NCBI GenBank assembly: GCA_963802415.1
Contig: CAWDIH010000002.1
Coordinates: 124,001-188,000, forward strand
DNA from: DATAES01 sp963802415
GTDB lineage: Bacteria > Actinomycetota > Acidimicrobiia > Acidimicrobiales > JACDCH01
Direction of reading: 5' to 3'
Length of the DNA stretch: 64,000 bases
Every line of letters begins with the position of its first letter. Position 1 is the first letter of the stretch. A model generated the notes under the pieces. The model saw only the letters and a list, made by a program, of their open reading frames with translations, made no database searches and was not told where the DNA came from. Below, one piece after another: positions 49,714-58,246 of the stretch. The position numbers and the translations under genes were made by a program.

Positions 49714-51669
49714 CTACTTGTAGCTCCTTTGCGCGAGATGGACGTACTTGAACTCGAGTGGTTCCTTGTGCAGCACGGGCTCGCCATCGGCGTGGTGCTC
49801 CCATGCGCCCGCGTACGCGAAGTGCTCGTCGTCGCGGAGCGCTTCTCCGTCCTCGGTCTGGTGCTCGACGCGGAAGTGGCCGCCGCACGACTCTTCCCGA
49901 TGCAACGCGTCGCGCACGAGGAGGTCCGCGAGCTCGAAGAAGTCGGCGACGCGCCCGGCCTTCTCGAGCGACTGGTTCAACGTCTCGGCCGAGCCGAGAA
50001 CGCGCAGGTCCTTCTCGAACTCTTCACGCAACGGTGGGATGTCGCTCAACGCCTTCTCGAGGCTCTGCTGCGAGCGCGCCATACCGCAGTTGTCCCACAT
50101 GATGCGACCGAGCTCGCGGTGGAAGTAGTCGACCGGTCGTGTCCCTCGGATTGCGAGCAGCTGGCTCGTGCGCTCCCGTACGGAACTCTCGGCTTCGGCG
50201 AAGACAGGATCGTCCGTCGGCACCAATGGCTGCCCGAGCTGGCCGGCGAGATAGTTCGGCACCGTGTACGGGAGCACGAAGTACCCGTCGGACAGGCCCT
50301 GCATCAACGCAGATGCGCCGAGCCGGTTGGCGCCGTGGTCGGAGAAGTTCGCCTCGCCGGCGACGAAGCAGCCCGGGATGGTCGACTGCAGCTCGTAGTC
50401 CACCCAGAGACCGCCCATCGTGTAGTGGATGGCCGGAAAGATGCGCATCGGGACCCTGTACGGGTCCTCGTCGGTGATGCGCTCGTACATCTCGATCAAG
50501 TTCCCGTAGCGCTCCTCGATCACGTCACGCCCGAGTCTGTCGATGGCGTCCTTGAAGTCGAGGTACACGCCGTTCTTGAGCGGTCCGACTCCTCGGCCCT
50601 CGTCGACGATCGCCTTGATGGCACGAGACGCCACGTCGCGTGGTACGAGGTTGCCGTACGACGGATAGCGGCGCTCCAAGACGTAATCGCGATCGTCGGC
50701 CGGTATCAGGTCAGGAGATCGCGCGTCGTCCATCTCCTTCGGAACCCAGACGCGTCCGTCGTTGCGCAGCGACTCGGACATCAGCGTGAGCTTCGACTGG
50801 AAGTCGTCGCTCGCAGGGATGCATGTCGGATGGATCTGTGTGAAGCAGGGGTTGGCGAACAGCGCGCCGCGCCGGTGCGCACGCCAGATCGCGGTCGCGT
50901 TGGAGGCCTTGGCATTGGTGGACAGGAAGAAGACGTTGCCGTAGCCGCCCGTGGCGAGGATGACAGCGTGCGCGTTGTGGCTGGTGATCTCGCCGGTGTG
51001 CAGGTTGCGCACGACGATGCCGCAGGCGCGCCCGTCCTTCATGACGAGGTCGAGCATCTCCGAGCGTGGGTAGATCGTCACCGTGCCGAGGCCGATCTGG
51101 CGGGCGAGGGCCTGGTAGCAGCCGAGCAGCAACTGCTGGCCGGTCTGACCACGCGCGTAGAACGTGCGCGATACCTGCGCGCCGCCGAAGCTCCGGTTGT
51201 CGAGCAGACCGCCGTACTCGCGCGCGAACGGGACGCCCTGCGCGACGCACTGGTCGATGATGTCGACGGAGAGCTGCGCGAGGCGGTAGACGTTTGCCTC
51301 CCGGGCCCGGTAGTCGCCGCCTTTCACGGTGTCGTAGAAGAGGCGGTAGATCGAGTCGCCGTCGCCCTTGTAGTTCTTGGCGGCGTTGATGCCGCCTTGC
51401 GCGGCGATCGAGTGCGCGCGGCGAGGCGAGTCGTGGAACGTGAACGTGTGGACGTCGTAGCCGAGCTCGCCGAGCGTCGCGGCGGCGGCACCGCCGGCAA
51501 GACCGGTGCCGACGACGATGACCTTGAAGCGACGTCGGTTGTGCGGAGCCACGAGCTTCATGTCGAACTTGTGCTGGTCCCACATCTCCTCGATCGGAGT
51601 GTCGGGGACCTTCGAGTCGAGCAGGGGATCGCTCGCCTGCGTCGTACGCCAGTCGTCGAGCACGCTCAT
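49714..51669 (-). CDS. sdhA: succinate dehydrogenase flavoprotein subunit
   Basis: Oxidises succinate to fumarate with covalent FAD. 651 residues: FKVIVVGTGLAGGAAAATLG (FAD loop), RRAHSIAAQGGINAAKNYKG with the FAD-linking His, HPTCIPASDDFQSKLTLMSE, and ARGVGPLKNGVYLDFKDAID, plus IHYTMGGLWVDYELQSTIPG (substrate His). Its size and the single-chain cytochrome partner match the B. subtilis/actinobacterial type. ATG 51669 overlaps the sdhC stop (ATGA). Confidence 0.96.
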   Translation of the reverse strand: MSVLDDWRTTQASDPLLDSKVPDTPIEEMWDQHKFDMKLVAPHNRRRFKVIVVGTGLAGGAAAATLGELGYDVHTFTFHDSPRRAHSIAAQGGINAAKNYKGDGDSIYRLFYDTVKGGDYRAREANVYRLAQLSVDIIDQCVAQGVPFAREYGGLLDNRSFGGAQVSRTFYARGQTGQQLLLGCYQALARQIGLGTVTIYPRSEMLDLVMKDGRACGIVVRNLHTGEITSHNAHAVILATGGYGNVFFLSTNAKASNATAIWRAHRRGALFANPCFTQIHPTCIPASDDFQSKLTLMSESLRNDGRVWVPKEMDDARSPDLIPADDRDYVLERRYPSYGNLVPRDVASRAIKAIVDEGRGVGPLKNGVYLDFKDAIDRLGRDVIEERYGNLIEMYERITDEDPYRVPMRIFPAIHYTMGGLWVDYELQSTIPGCFVAGEANFSDHGANRLGASALMQGLSDGYFVLPYTVPNYLAGQLGQPLVPTDDPVFAEAESSVRERTSQLLAIRGTRPVDYFHRELGRIMWDNCGMARSQQSLEKALSDIPPLREEFEKDLRVLGSAETLNQSLEKAGRVADFFELADLLVRDALHREESCGGHFRVEHQTEDGEALRDDEHFAYAGAWEHHADGEPVLHKEPLEFKYVHLAQRSYK

Positions 51670-52475
51670 CGCTGACCTCCCTCACGCTCGTGCTGCGCGA
51701 CCACGACGTCGTGCTGGCGCTGGTTGAACGTCAGGACGTTGGCTTGCACCAGGATCGGAAAGCTGCAGTTGCCGATCACGATGACGGCGGCGAATGCACG
51801 GGCGAAGTAGAGCCGCCATTTGTTGAAACGCGGGTTGTTCCACCCGAGGCTCTGAAAGAGGCTCCACGCGCCGTGGAAGATGTGGATACCGAGCGCGATG
51901 TTGGCGACGATGTAGAGGATGGCGACGGGAACCCGCTCCATGCTCAGGACCATGTTGTTGTACGGGTCGCCACGCACGAAATCCGGGTTGGCGAATCCCC
52001 AGGTCAAGTCGGCGAGATGCCACACGATGAACAGCAGCACGATGACGCCGCTCCATCGCATCGTGCGTGACGCGAAGTTGGCGGCAACGTAGTCGCGGTG
52101 GCTCGCATACTTCGTAGGCCGTGCACGGTGGTTGAGCCTCGTGAGTACATACGCGGCGTGGATGTGCAGCGCGAAGGCGGCGATGAGGCCAGCGCGCAAC
52201 AGCCAGAGAAACAAGGTGCGGGGCAGGATCGGGACCAGCAGCTCGCGCAAGAACTCGCCGTAGTCGTCGATCTCGACGGGACCGAGATAGGCCTTGAGAT
52301 TGCCGATCATGTGTAAGAGCACGTAACCGAGCAGCACGATGCCCGTGATCGCCATCACGTACTTCTTGCCGACCGCTGATCGATAGAACTCGAGCGGCCA
52401 CCACGGCCGCCGCTTCGTCGGCCCGTTCACGAGCGGCGTCGGCGCGCTGCTGAGATCCTGCTGCGTCGTCACCAT
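51666..52475 (-). CDS. sdhC: succinate dehydrogenase cytochrome b subunit
   Basis: Membrane anchor of complex II in a single chain of 269 residues with five hydrophobic helices, as in B. subtilis-type enzymes that hold two hemes. Candidate heme-ligand histidines: LLHMIGNL, HIHAAYVLTRLN, VWHLADLTWG and IHIFHGAWSLFQSLGWNN. ATG 52475 follows TAGCGT by 9 nt. The N-terminus is polar and ends with RRPWWPLEFYRSAVGKK before the first helix. First gene of the operon. Confidence 0.92.
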   Translation of the reverse strand: MVTTQQDLSSAPTPLVNGPTKRRPWWPLEFYRSAVGKKYVMAITGIVLLGYVLLHMIGNLKAYLGPVEIDDYGEFLRELLVPILPRTLFLWLLRAGLIAAFALHIHAAYVLTRLNHRARPTKYASHRDYVAANFASRTMRWSGVIVLLFIVWHLADLTWGFANPDFVRGDPYNNMVLSMERVPVAILYIVANIALGIHIFHGAWSLFQSLGWNNPRFNKWRLYFARAFAAVIVIGNCSFPILVQANVLTFNQRQHDVVVAQHEREGGQR

Positions 52476-52484
52476 TGATTTCGG

Positions 52485-52490
52485 ACGCTA
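52485..52490 (-). promoter_or_regulatory. candidate -10 TAGCGT for sdhCAB
   Basis: On the minus strand TAGCGT ends 9 nt before ATG 52475. Confidence 0.5.
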
Positions 52491-52580
52491 CCCCGAGCGG
52501 CGTTGACCAGCGGAAATTGCCCATACGAGTTGCGGATGGACCAGTTCACTCGGCCAGATCACGTGCGTCAGTTCACAATG

Positions 52581-53140
52581 TCTTCGCTTGGCTTCGAGCG
52601 CTCGCTGGCGCTCGCTGTCTCCGCCAAGTGCGGCTCGTCGCTGGCGCTTCCCTCGCCGCGTTGTCTTCGCTTGGCTTCGAGCGCTCGCTGGCGCTCGCTG
52701 TCTCCGCCAAGTGCGGCTCGTCGCTGGCGCTTCCCTCGCCGCGTTGTCTTCGCTTGGCTTCGAGCGCTCGCTGGCGCTCGCTGTCTCCGCCAAGTGCGGC
52801 TCGTCGCTGGCGCTTCCCTCGCCGCGTTGTCTTCGCTTGGCTTCGAGCGCTCGCTGGCGCTCGCTGTCTCCGCCAAGTGCGGCTCGTCGCTGGCGCTTCC
52901 CTCGCCGCGTTGTCTTCGCTTGGCTTCGAGCGCTCGCTGGCGCTCGCTGTCTCCGCCAAGTGCGGCTCGTCGCTGGCGCTTCCCTCGCCGCGTTGTCTTC
53001 GCTTGGCTTCGAGCGCTCGCTGGCGCTCGCTGTCTCCGCCAAGTGCGGCTCGTCGCTGGCGCTTCCCTCGCCGCGTTGTCTTCGCTTGGCTTCGAGCGCT
53101 CTGTGTTCTCGCTTGGCTTCGAGCACTCGCTGCGCTCGCT
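52581..53140. repeat. 83-bp tandem repeat array, six full units plus partial
   Basis: Units begin at 52581, 52664, 52747, 52830, 52913 and 52996, apparently identical, each 83 nt: TCTTCGCTTGGCTTCGAGCG ... TCCCTCGCCGCG plus TTG. A seventh, changed copy starts at 53079 and a shortened one follows near 53105-53150. The unit contains GAGCGCTCGCTGGCGCTCGC, an inverted repeat. 83 is not a multiple of three, and long open frames run through it on both strands only because the unit lacks stops, so it is not coding. Together with the flanks it fills 52,476-53,379, where no gene is supported. Confidence 0.95.
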
Positions 53141-53370
53141 GTCTCCGCCAAGTGCCGGCTGGTCCCTGGCGGGACCGACGCCGGCGGTACCAACTCTCGC
53201 AGCAGCACATCACCGTCTCGTCGGACGCGCCGTTCCCTGGCGGCGCCGATCAACGAGGACCGCCGCACCCGGACAGCGGAGGCCACTGCAGACGCAACGG
53301 AGCCAGCGCCGGTCGACCCCGCGCCCGCGGGCGACACGATGCCCGCCCCCTCGACGTAGCCCGTGCCTAC
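53141..53370. other. unassigned sequence after the tandem array
   Basis: After the last partial repeat there is about 230 nt of GC-rich DNA. One plus-strand frame reads a Thr/Ala/Pro-rich stretch ending PAPAGDTMPAPST at 53359, but it has no recognisable domain, start or ribosome binding site. I see nothing else here. Confidence 0.5.
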
Positions 53371-53418
53371 ATTCTGGCGTCAACCTCGGCGCATATCCGC
53401 ACTCGTCGACGCCAGAAT
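53371..53418. repeat. palindrome related to 46,362 copy, overlapping GH2 3' end
   Basis: ATTCTGGCGTC and GACGCCAGAAT flank a core containing ATATCCG. Shares CTGGCGTCAACC, ATATCCG and GACGCCAGAA with the element after DedA. The stop codon and last twelve codons of the GH2 gene lie inside it. Confidence 0.8.
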
Positions 53419-55518
53419 GCGAGATGCGTACGCGTTCGTCGCGTGGACGGGCCCGTCGAGGAGGAGTTCGAGGGTCAGCGGGCCATCGGCACGGGGGACG
53501 ACGGCCTGCACCGTCCCGACCCGCACGCAGACGTCGGCATCGACGTCGCCGGCGAAGCGCCACTCGTGCGCGCCACCGGTCCACGCGAGACGGACAGTGA
53601 CGACACAACCGATGAGCGGCTCACGCCGGTCCGACACGACGTGCACGTCCAGCGCCAGTGCCTGGTCCGGACGGACAACAGCGGGCAGGCGATCAGCCAC
53701 CACGATCACGGGCTGGCACGCGTGCGCCAGTGCGTCGTAGCCGAGCTTGGGCTCGCGGTCGTGTCCGAGTACCGCCCACGTCACTGCGGGCATCCCGTCC
53801 GCGAAGCAGAACTGCGCAAAGCCGCCTGTCGGCCGGTACTTCAATCGGCGCAACGTCTCGACGTGATGCTTCACGACCTGCGCCTGGTACCGCTGCGTCG
53901 CGACGCGCCACGAGTCGAAGTCGGCGTAGTCGTCGGGAGGCACGTATCGGTCGAACATCCGCTTCTGCAGCGCGTGCTTCCGGCCGAGGCGCTCCCAGTC
54001 GAGGTCCGGCCAGCGTGCCGGTTCGCAGAACGACGCGTCGACGGGCACGGCCTGCGCGCCGAACTCCGTCACGAATCGAGCGAGCCTCGGCACTGTGGCG
54101 CACAACTTCGGAAAGTCGCGCTCGTCGCCCCAATACCAGCCGAAGTACAGGTGGCTGTCGGTGCCGTCGAGTTGCGGTGGATGTGGGAGCACACCGGAAT
54201 GAGCGACGACCGGCCTCGTGCCGTCCGCTTGCTCCAGAGCACGCTTCACGGACCGGTCGAGGATCGTCTTGTTCCATGTCGGCAGCATCTGCGCCAGAAG
54301 TGCACCGCGGCCGGTGGCGGCGTCGATCTCACCGCCGGGATCGATGTTTATGGTCATCGGCTCGTTGTGACCACACCAGATGGCGATCGACGGATGGTGC
54401 CCCAGAACTTGCACAGCGACACGCGCTTGCCGGATCGCTTGCTTCCGGATGCCGCGCGCGTAGCCCCACTGCAGCGGCATGTCCTGCCACAGCAACAAGC
54501 CGGCCTGGTCGGCCGCGTCGTACAGCTCGGGCCGGGAGATGTGCGCGTGAACGCGGAGGAAGTCGAGTCCCGCGTCCCTCGCAAGTCGCACGTCGCGCGC
54601 AACCTCGTCCGGTGTCGCTTCGGCGAGCGCCATTCGCGTCGGTCCCTGGTTCGACCCTTTGAGGAAGAGTCGCTCGCCGTTGATCGAGAAGATCCACTTG
54701 TCGACTTCGACCCGTCGCAGCCCGGTGCGAACGGTCCGGCGGTGACTGAGCTCCTCGTCGATCCACGCTTCGACGACGACGTCGTGCAGTGGTTGCGGTC
54801 CGAGCGCCCACGGCCACCACAGCTCGGGCTGGTCGATGGTCACGGTCCACTCGACGTGGTTCTCGCCCGCCGCGAGCGATTGGTCCATCTCGTGGTCGAC
54901 GGCGCCGACGGATGACCGGATCCGTACGGTGCGCGGTTCGAGCGTGAGAAGGTTCGCCCGGAGCACGACCACTGCTCGCTCAGGTGTCGCCTCGCCACAC
55001 AACACTCGGAGGTCGCGGATGCGCACGGGCCCGGTGTGCTCGAGTCGCACCGAGCGCCAGATGCCACCGGGGTTCCAGTCGGGATCGAGGCAGTCCCAGT
55101 GCTGGAACACGCCCGTGATGTTGCGTTTGGCGGTCCTGTCGATCTGAGGTGCGCAGCTGACCTCGACTGCGAGCGTGTGCTGGGACCGGTCCACGAGCTG
55201 CTCGGTGATCTCGAAGGTGTGCGGAAGGAAGTAGCCCTCGGTGTCGCCCAGGTAGGCGCCATCCAGCCACACGTCGCCCTGGTAGAAGAGCCCGTCGAAG
55301 GTGAGCCAGCTGCGGCTGGCGTCGCCCGGCCACGCCTGCTCGAACGTCGTGTGGTACAGGAGCGGACCGTCGGCGTCCGAGAACGCCGGCGTCGACCGCC
55401 AGTGGCTCGGAACGGAGAGCTTCTCCCAGCCGGCGGTGTCGTACGAAGGCTCCGTGAATTCGCGGCGCAGCGCTTCATCGGAACGTGCTGCCCGCCAGGT
55501 GCCTCCGAGGTCGTGCAC
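53380..55518 (-). CDS. glycoside hydrolase family 2 protein, beta-mannosidase-like
   Basis: GH2 enzyme, 712 residues from GTG 55518. N-terminal sugar-binding domain: DLGGTWRAARSDEALRREFT, LTFDGLFYQGDVWLDGAYLG. Middle beta-sandwich: LWWPWALGPQPLHDVVVEAW. TIM barrel: SINGERLFLKGSNQGPTRMA, WCGHNEP with the acid/base Glu, and RFVTEFGAQAVP with the nucleophile Glu. The SNQ-GP pattern and overall layout suggest a beta-mannosidase or exo-glucosaminidase rather than beta-galactosidase. No signal peptide is seen. The frame is open to 55602, but that start would overlap moxR, so 55518 is preferred. The last residues are encoded in a palindrome. Confidence 0.87.
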   Translation of the reverse strand: MHDLGGTWRAARSDEALRREFTEPSYDTAGWEKLSVPSHWRSTPAFSDADGPLLYHTTFEQAWPGDASRSWLTFDGLFYQGDVWLDGAYLGDTEGYFLPHTFEITEQLVDRSQHTLAVEVSCAPQIDRTAKRNITGVFQHWDCLDPDWNPGGIWRSVRLEHTGPVRIRDLRVLCGEATPERAVVVLRANLLTLEPRTVRIRSSVGAVDHEMDQSLAAGENHVEWTVTIDQPELWWPWALGPQPLHDVVVEAWIDEELSHRRTVRTGLRRVEVDKWIFSINGERLFLKGSNQGPTRMALAEATPDEVARDVRLARDAGLDFLRVHAHISRPELYDAADQAGLLLWQDMPLQWGYARGIRKQAIRQARVAVQVLGHHPSIAIWCGHNEPMTINIDPGGEIDAATGRGALLAQMLPTWNKTILDRSVKRALEQADGTRPVVAHSGVLPHPPQLDGTDSHLYFGWYWGDERDFPKLCATVPRLARFVTEFGAQAVPVDASFCEPARWPDLDWERLGRKHALQKRMFDRYVPPDDYADFDSWRVATQRYQAQVVKHHVETLRRLKYRPTGGFAQFCFADGMPAVTWAVLGHDREPKLGYDALAHACQPVIVVADRLPAVVRPDQALALDVHVVSDRREPLIGCVVTVRLAWTGGAHEWRFAGDVDADVCVRVGTVQAVVPRADGPLTLELLLDGPVHATNAYASRILASTSADMRRG

Positions 55519-55573
55519 GGCGGAATGATTACCCGGCTTCTCGGCGGACGGGGAACCGATCGCCGTTCCCCGG

Positions 55574-55579
55574 TAGGTT
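55574..55579 (+). promoter_or_regulatory. candidate -10 TAGGTT for the MoxR gene
   Basis: TAGGTT ends 6 nt before ATG 55586. Confidence 0.5.
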
Positions 55580-55585
55580 GGCGCA

Positions 55586-56989
55586 ATGTCTCGTCCCGCC
55601 ACCCTTGGTCAACTGCGCGAGTCCGGATGGCAGTCGATCCCTGTCAAAGAGGAGATCCGGCGCAACGCCATCGAGAAGATCCAGGACGGCGATCCGCTGT
55701 TTCCGGGCATTCTGGGCTTCGACGACACTGTGCTGCCACAGCTCGAGAACGCGTTGCTCGCCGGCCACGACGTCATCTTCCTCGGCGAACGCGGTCAAGC
55801 AAAGACTCGCATGATCCGCTTGCTCGTCTTGCTGCTCGACGAAGGGTTGCCCGTGATCGCGGGTTCCGAGATCAACGACGATCCCTATCAACCGGTGTCG
55901 AAGTACGCGCGCGATCTCGTGCGCGAGCATGGCGACGACACGGCGATCGAGTGGGTGAACCGAGAATCGCGCTTCGGCGAGAAGCTGGCGACGCCGGACA
56001 CGTCGATTGCCGACCTCATCGGCGAGGTGGACCCGATCAAGGTTGCCGAGGGCCGCTATCTGTCCGACGAGCTCACGCTGCACTACGGCCTCGTGCCCCG
56101 CACGAACCGCGGCATCTTTTCGATCAACGAGTTGCCTGATCTCGCGGAGCGCATCCAGGTCGGACTCCTCAACGTGCTCGAGGAGCGCGACGTGCAAGTT
56201 CGCGGGTACAAGATCCGTCTCCCGCTCGACGTGTTGCTCGTCGCGTCAGCAAACCCGGAGGACTACACGAACCGCGGCCGCATCATCACGCCGCTCAAGG
56301 ACCGGTTCGGGGCGCAGATCCGGACGCACTATCCGCTCGAGGTCGAGACCGAAGTCGCGATCGCACACCAGGAAGTCCGCCCGCTCGAAGCGCCCGGCAT
56401 CCGAGTATCGGTGCCCGAGTTCATGACCGAGATCGTCGCGACGCTTTCGCATCTCGCCCGCTCGAGCGCGCACATCAACCAGCGGTCCGGCGTGTCGGTA
56501 CGTCTCACCGTTTCGAACGCGGAGACGCTCGTGGCCAACGCCACCCGGCGGGCGCTGCGACACGGCGAGAAGGAGGTCGTGCCGCGTGTGAGCGACCTCG
56601 AGGCGCTCGCGTCGTCGACCTCGGGCAAGGTCGAGATCGAAGCACTCGAAGAGGGCCGGGACGAGCAAATCGTCGAGCACCTGCTTCGGAGCGCAGTGCT
56701 GACGGTGTTCAAGGAGCGCGTCGGAACGGAAGCAGTCCGCGAGGTGATCGGCGCGTTCGACGGCGGCACCGTTGTCCACGCCGGCGACGATGTCGTCTCG
56801 GCCGACGAGGCGAAGTTGCTGTCGGACATTCCCGCTCTGCGACAACCAGTGGCCGCTCTGACCGGCGGTGACGAGTCGCCCGCCGCGGTGGCGAGCGCCG
56901 TCGAGTTCATCCTCGAGGGACTGCATCTGAGCAAGCGCCTCAACAAGGACGCGGTGGGCGCCCGCGCCACGTACCACGCTCGCGGCTAG
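55586..56989 (+). CDS. MoxR/Mg-chelatase-type AAA+ ATPase
   Basis: AAA+ chaperone-like ATPase, 467 residues. VIFLGERGQAKTRMIRLLVL is Walker A; TNRGIFSINELPDLAERIQV the Walker B region with the PS-I insert; VQVRGYKIRLPLDVLLVASA sensor 1, and NPEDYTNRGRIITPLKDRFG the arginine finger region. MoxR-type ATPases work with VWA proteins to mature or activate other enzymes. The VWA gene at 58247 is the likely partner. The C-terminus (about 110 residues) is helical. Complete and intact. Confidence 0.9.
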   Translation: MSRPATLGQLRESGWQSIPVKEEIRRNAIEKIQDGDPLFPGILGFDDTVLPQLENALLAGHDVIFLGERGQAKTRMIRLLVLLLDEGLPVIAGSEINDDPYQPVSKYARDLVREHGDDTAIEWVNRESRFGEKLATPDTSIADLIGEVDPIKVAEGRYLSDELTLHYGLVPRTNRGIFSINELPDLAERIQVGLLNVLEERDVQVRGYKIRLPLDVLLVASANPEDYTNRGRIITPLKDRFGAQIRTHYPLEVETEVAIAHQEVRPLEAPGIRVSVPEFMTEIVATLSHLARSSAHINQRSGVSVRLTVSNAETLVANATRRALRHGEKEVVPRVSDLEALASSTSGKVEIEALEEGRDEQIVEHLLRSAVLTVFKERVGTEAVREVIGAFDGGTVVHAGDDVVSADEAKLLSDIPALRQPVAALTGGDESPAAVASAVEFILEGLHLSKRLNKDAVGARATYHARG

Positions 56990-56999
56990 TCGAAATCTT

Positions 57000-57052
57000 C
57001 CGTTTCGGCGTTCATTGGCTACACGGGATGTGGCTAACGCACGCCGAAACGG
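57000..57052. terminator. palindromic terminator between convergent genes
   Basis: CCGTTTCGGCG and CGCCGAAACGG are perfect arms with an inner imperfect stem (GCGTTCATTGGC / GTGGCTAACGC). It lies 10 nt after the MoxR stop and 18 nt before the GH1 3' end. Confidence 0.8.
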
Positions 57053-57069
57053 GAGGACGGAGCCGCGGC

Positions 57070-58218
57070 TTAGCCGCCGATCGCGGTCTCGAGCACCTCG
57101 ATCGAGTCGCGGACGTTGCGGTCGCGGTCGAACAATCCGAAGGGCACGTCGTAGCCGCGCAGCCACTCATAGTTGTCCACGGCCGTCCAGTGGAAGAGCC
57201 CTCGGACGTCGATGCCGTCGTCGACGGCGCGCTCGACTTCGCCGAGGCACTCGCGTAGGTACGTCGCTCGCCATTCGTCGTCGTCCGTCCCGATGCCGCA
57301 TTCGTCGATGAGCAACGGACGGTCGGGATGGTCCTCGGCGAGCCGATGAAGGACCTCACCGAGCCCAGCGCTCCATGGTGCATAGCCCATCGGCCCGACC
57401 GTGGCATCGGCCGGATACGGACCGAATCTGCCTTCGGGCCCGACGGCCAGCGCGCTGTAGTACGAGAACCCGATGAGGTCGAACGGCTCGAGCAGCTCGG
57501 GCTCGGCCCACGAACTCCAGATCACGTCGTCGACGCGCGCCGCCCGTGACCGGGCCTCCGGCGACTCGTCGGCCGCATAGATGGGCGAGAGGTTGTGGAT
57601 GGTGGCGACAGGCGAGCCCGCGTCGCGCAGCAGCCGAGCCGCGTCCCGGTTGGCGCGGTGGATGTTCCGCAGCACGGTGTGGAAGTCGTCGACGTCGCGC
57701 CGGCCGGGTGGGAACTGTCCCGCGAGGAACCCTGCGACCGCGTATGCGACAGGTTCGTTGATCGGCTTCCAGCCGTACACGAGATCGCCGAACGTCTCAG
57801 CGCAGAAGTCGACGTGCCGCGGCCACCAATAGCCCGCGGCCTTCGAGTCGAGGAAGCCGCCGAGGTCATCTCCGAACCATCCGGGCAGCGTGAAGTGGTG
57901 GAGGCAAACCCACGGTCGGATCCCGGCGTCTCGAGCGGCGAGGAGCACGCTGCGGTAGTGCTCGATGGCGTCGCTGTCGCGCTCGCCCTGGCGTGGTTCG
58001 ATCCGTGCCCACTCGATCGAGAGCCGATGATGCGCAAGCCCCTGCTCAGCGAGGACGGCGAAGTCCTCCGCGTAGCGGGTGCCGAATCCGTTGCCCTCGC
58101 CGGACGGAGGCGCCTTGCCGAGCGCCTCCCACCGGGCCCAGTCCGACGCCGGCGCAGCCCCTTCGCACTGCGTCGACGACGCTCCCGTTCCCCACCAGAA
58201 CCCGTCGGGCCAAGTCAC
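57070..58218 (-). CDS. glycoside hydrolase family 1 (beta-glucosidase-like)
   Basis: GH1 retaining glycosidase, 382 residues, a little shorter than typical 440-480. WPDGFWWGTGASSTQCEGAA is the family N-terminal signature, LSIEWARIEPRQGERD and HHFTLPGWF follow, YGWKPINEP holds the acid/base Glu, and LLIDECGIGTDDDEWRATYL the nucleophile Glu in place of the usual I/V-TENG. LFHWTAVDNYEWLRGYDVPFGLF is the sugar-binding end. GTG 58218 with TAGCGT 6 nt upstream. No signal peptide. Lies inverted between the MoxR and VWA genes. Confidence 0.87.
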   Translation of the reverse strand: MTWPDGFWWGTGASSTQCEGAAPASDWARWEALGKAPPSGEGNGFGTRYAEDFAVLAEQGLAHHRLSIEWARIEPRQGERDSDAIEHYRSVLLAARDAGIRPWVCLHHFTLPGWFGDDLGGFLDSKAAGYWWPRHVDFCAETFGDLVYGWKPINEPVAYAVAGFLAGQFPPGRRDVDDFHTVLRNIHRANRDAARLLRDAGSPVATIHNLSPIYAADESPEARSRAARVDDVIWSSWAEPELLEPFDLIGFSYYSALAVGPEGRFGPYPADATVGPMGYAPWSAGLGEVLHRLAEDHPDRPLLIDECGIGTDDDEWRATYLRECLGEVERAVDDGIDVRGLFHWTAVDNYEWLRGYDVPFGLFDRDRNVRDSIEVLETAIGG

Positions 58219-58224
58219 AGTGCG

Positions 58225-58240
58225 ACGCTACCGGTAGCCT
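58225..58240. promoter_or_regulatory. overlapping divergent -10 elements for GH1 and VWA genes
   Basis: The 28-nt gap between divergent starts holds TAGCGT on the minus strand (58225-58230, 6 nt before GTG 58218) and TAGCCT on the plus strand (58235-58240, 6 nt before ATG 58247). Their overlap forms the palindrome GCTACCGGTAGC (58228-58239). Confidence 0.55.
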
Positions 58241-58246
58241 CCGAGC

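Noticed and set aside
48895..51675. A 926-residue plus-strand open frame
   Set aside because: Antisense shadow of sdhB and sdhA, whose domains and cofactor motifs are complete.
52581..53140. CRISPR array
   Set aside because: Units are contiguous, without unique spacers, and 83 nt long; no cas genes are present.
52488..54915. Long open frames on both strands across and beyond the tandem repeats, up to 775 residues
   Set aside because: They arise because the repeat unit has no stop codons in several frames and because they run antisense to the GH2 gene. No start signal or domain supports them.
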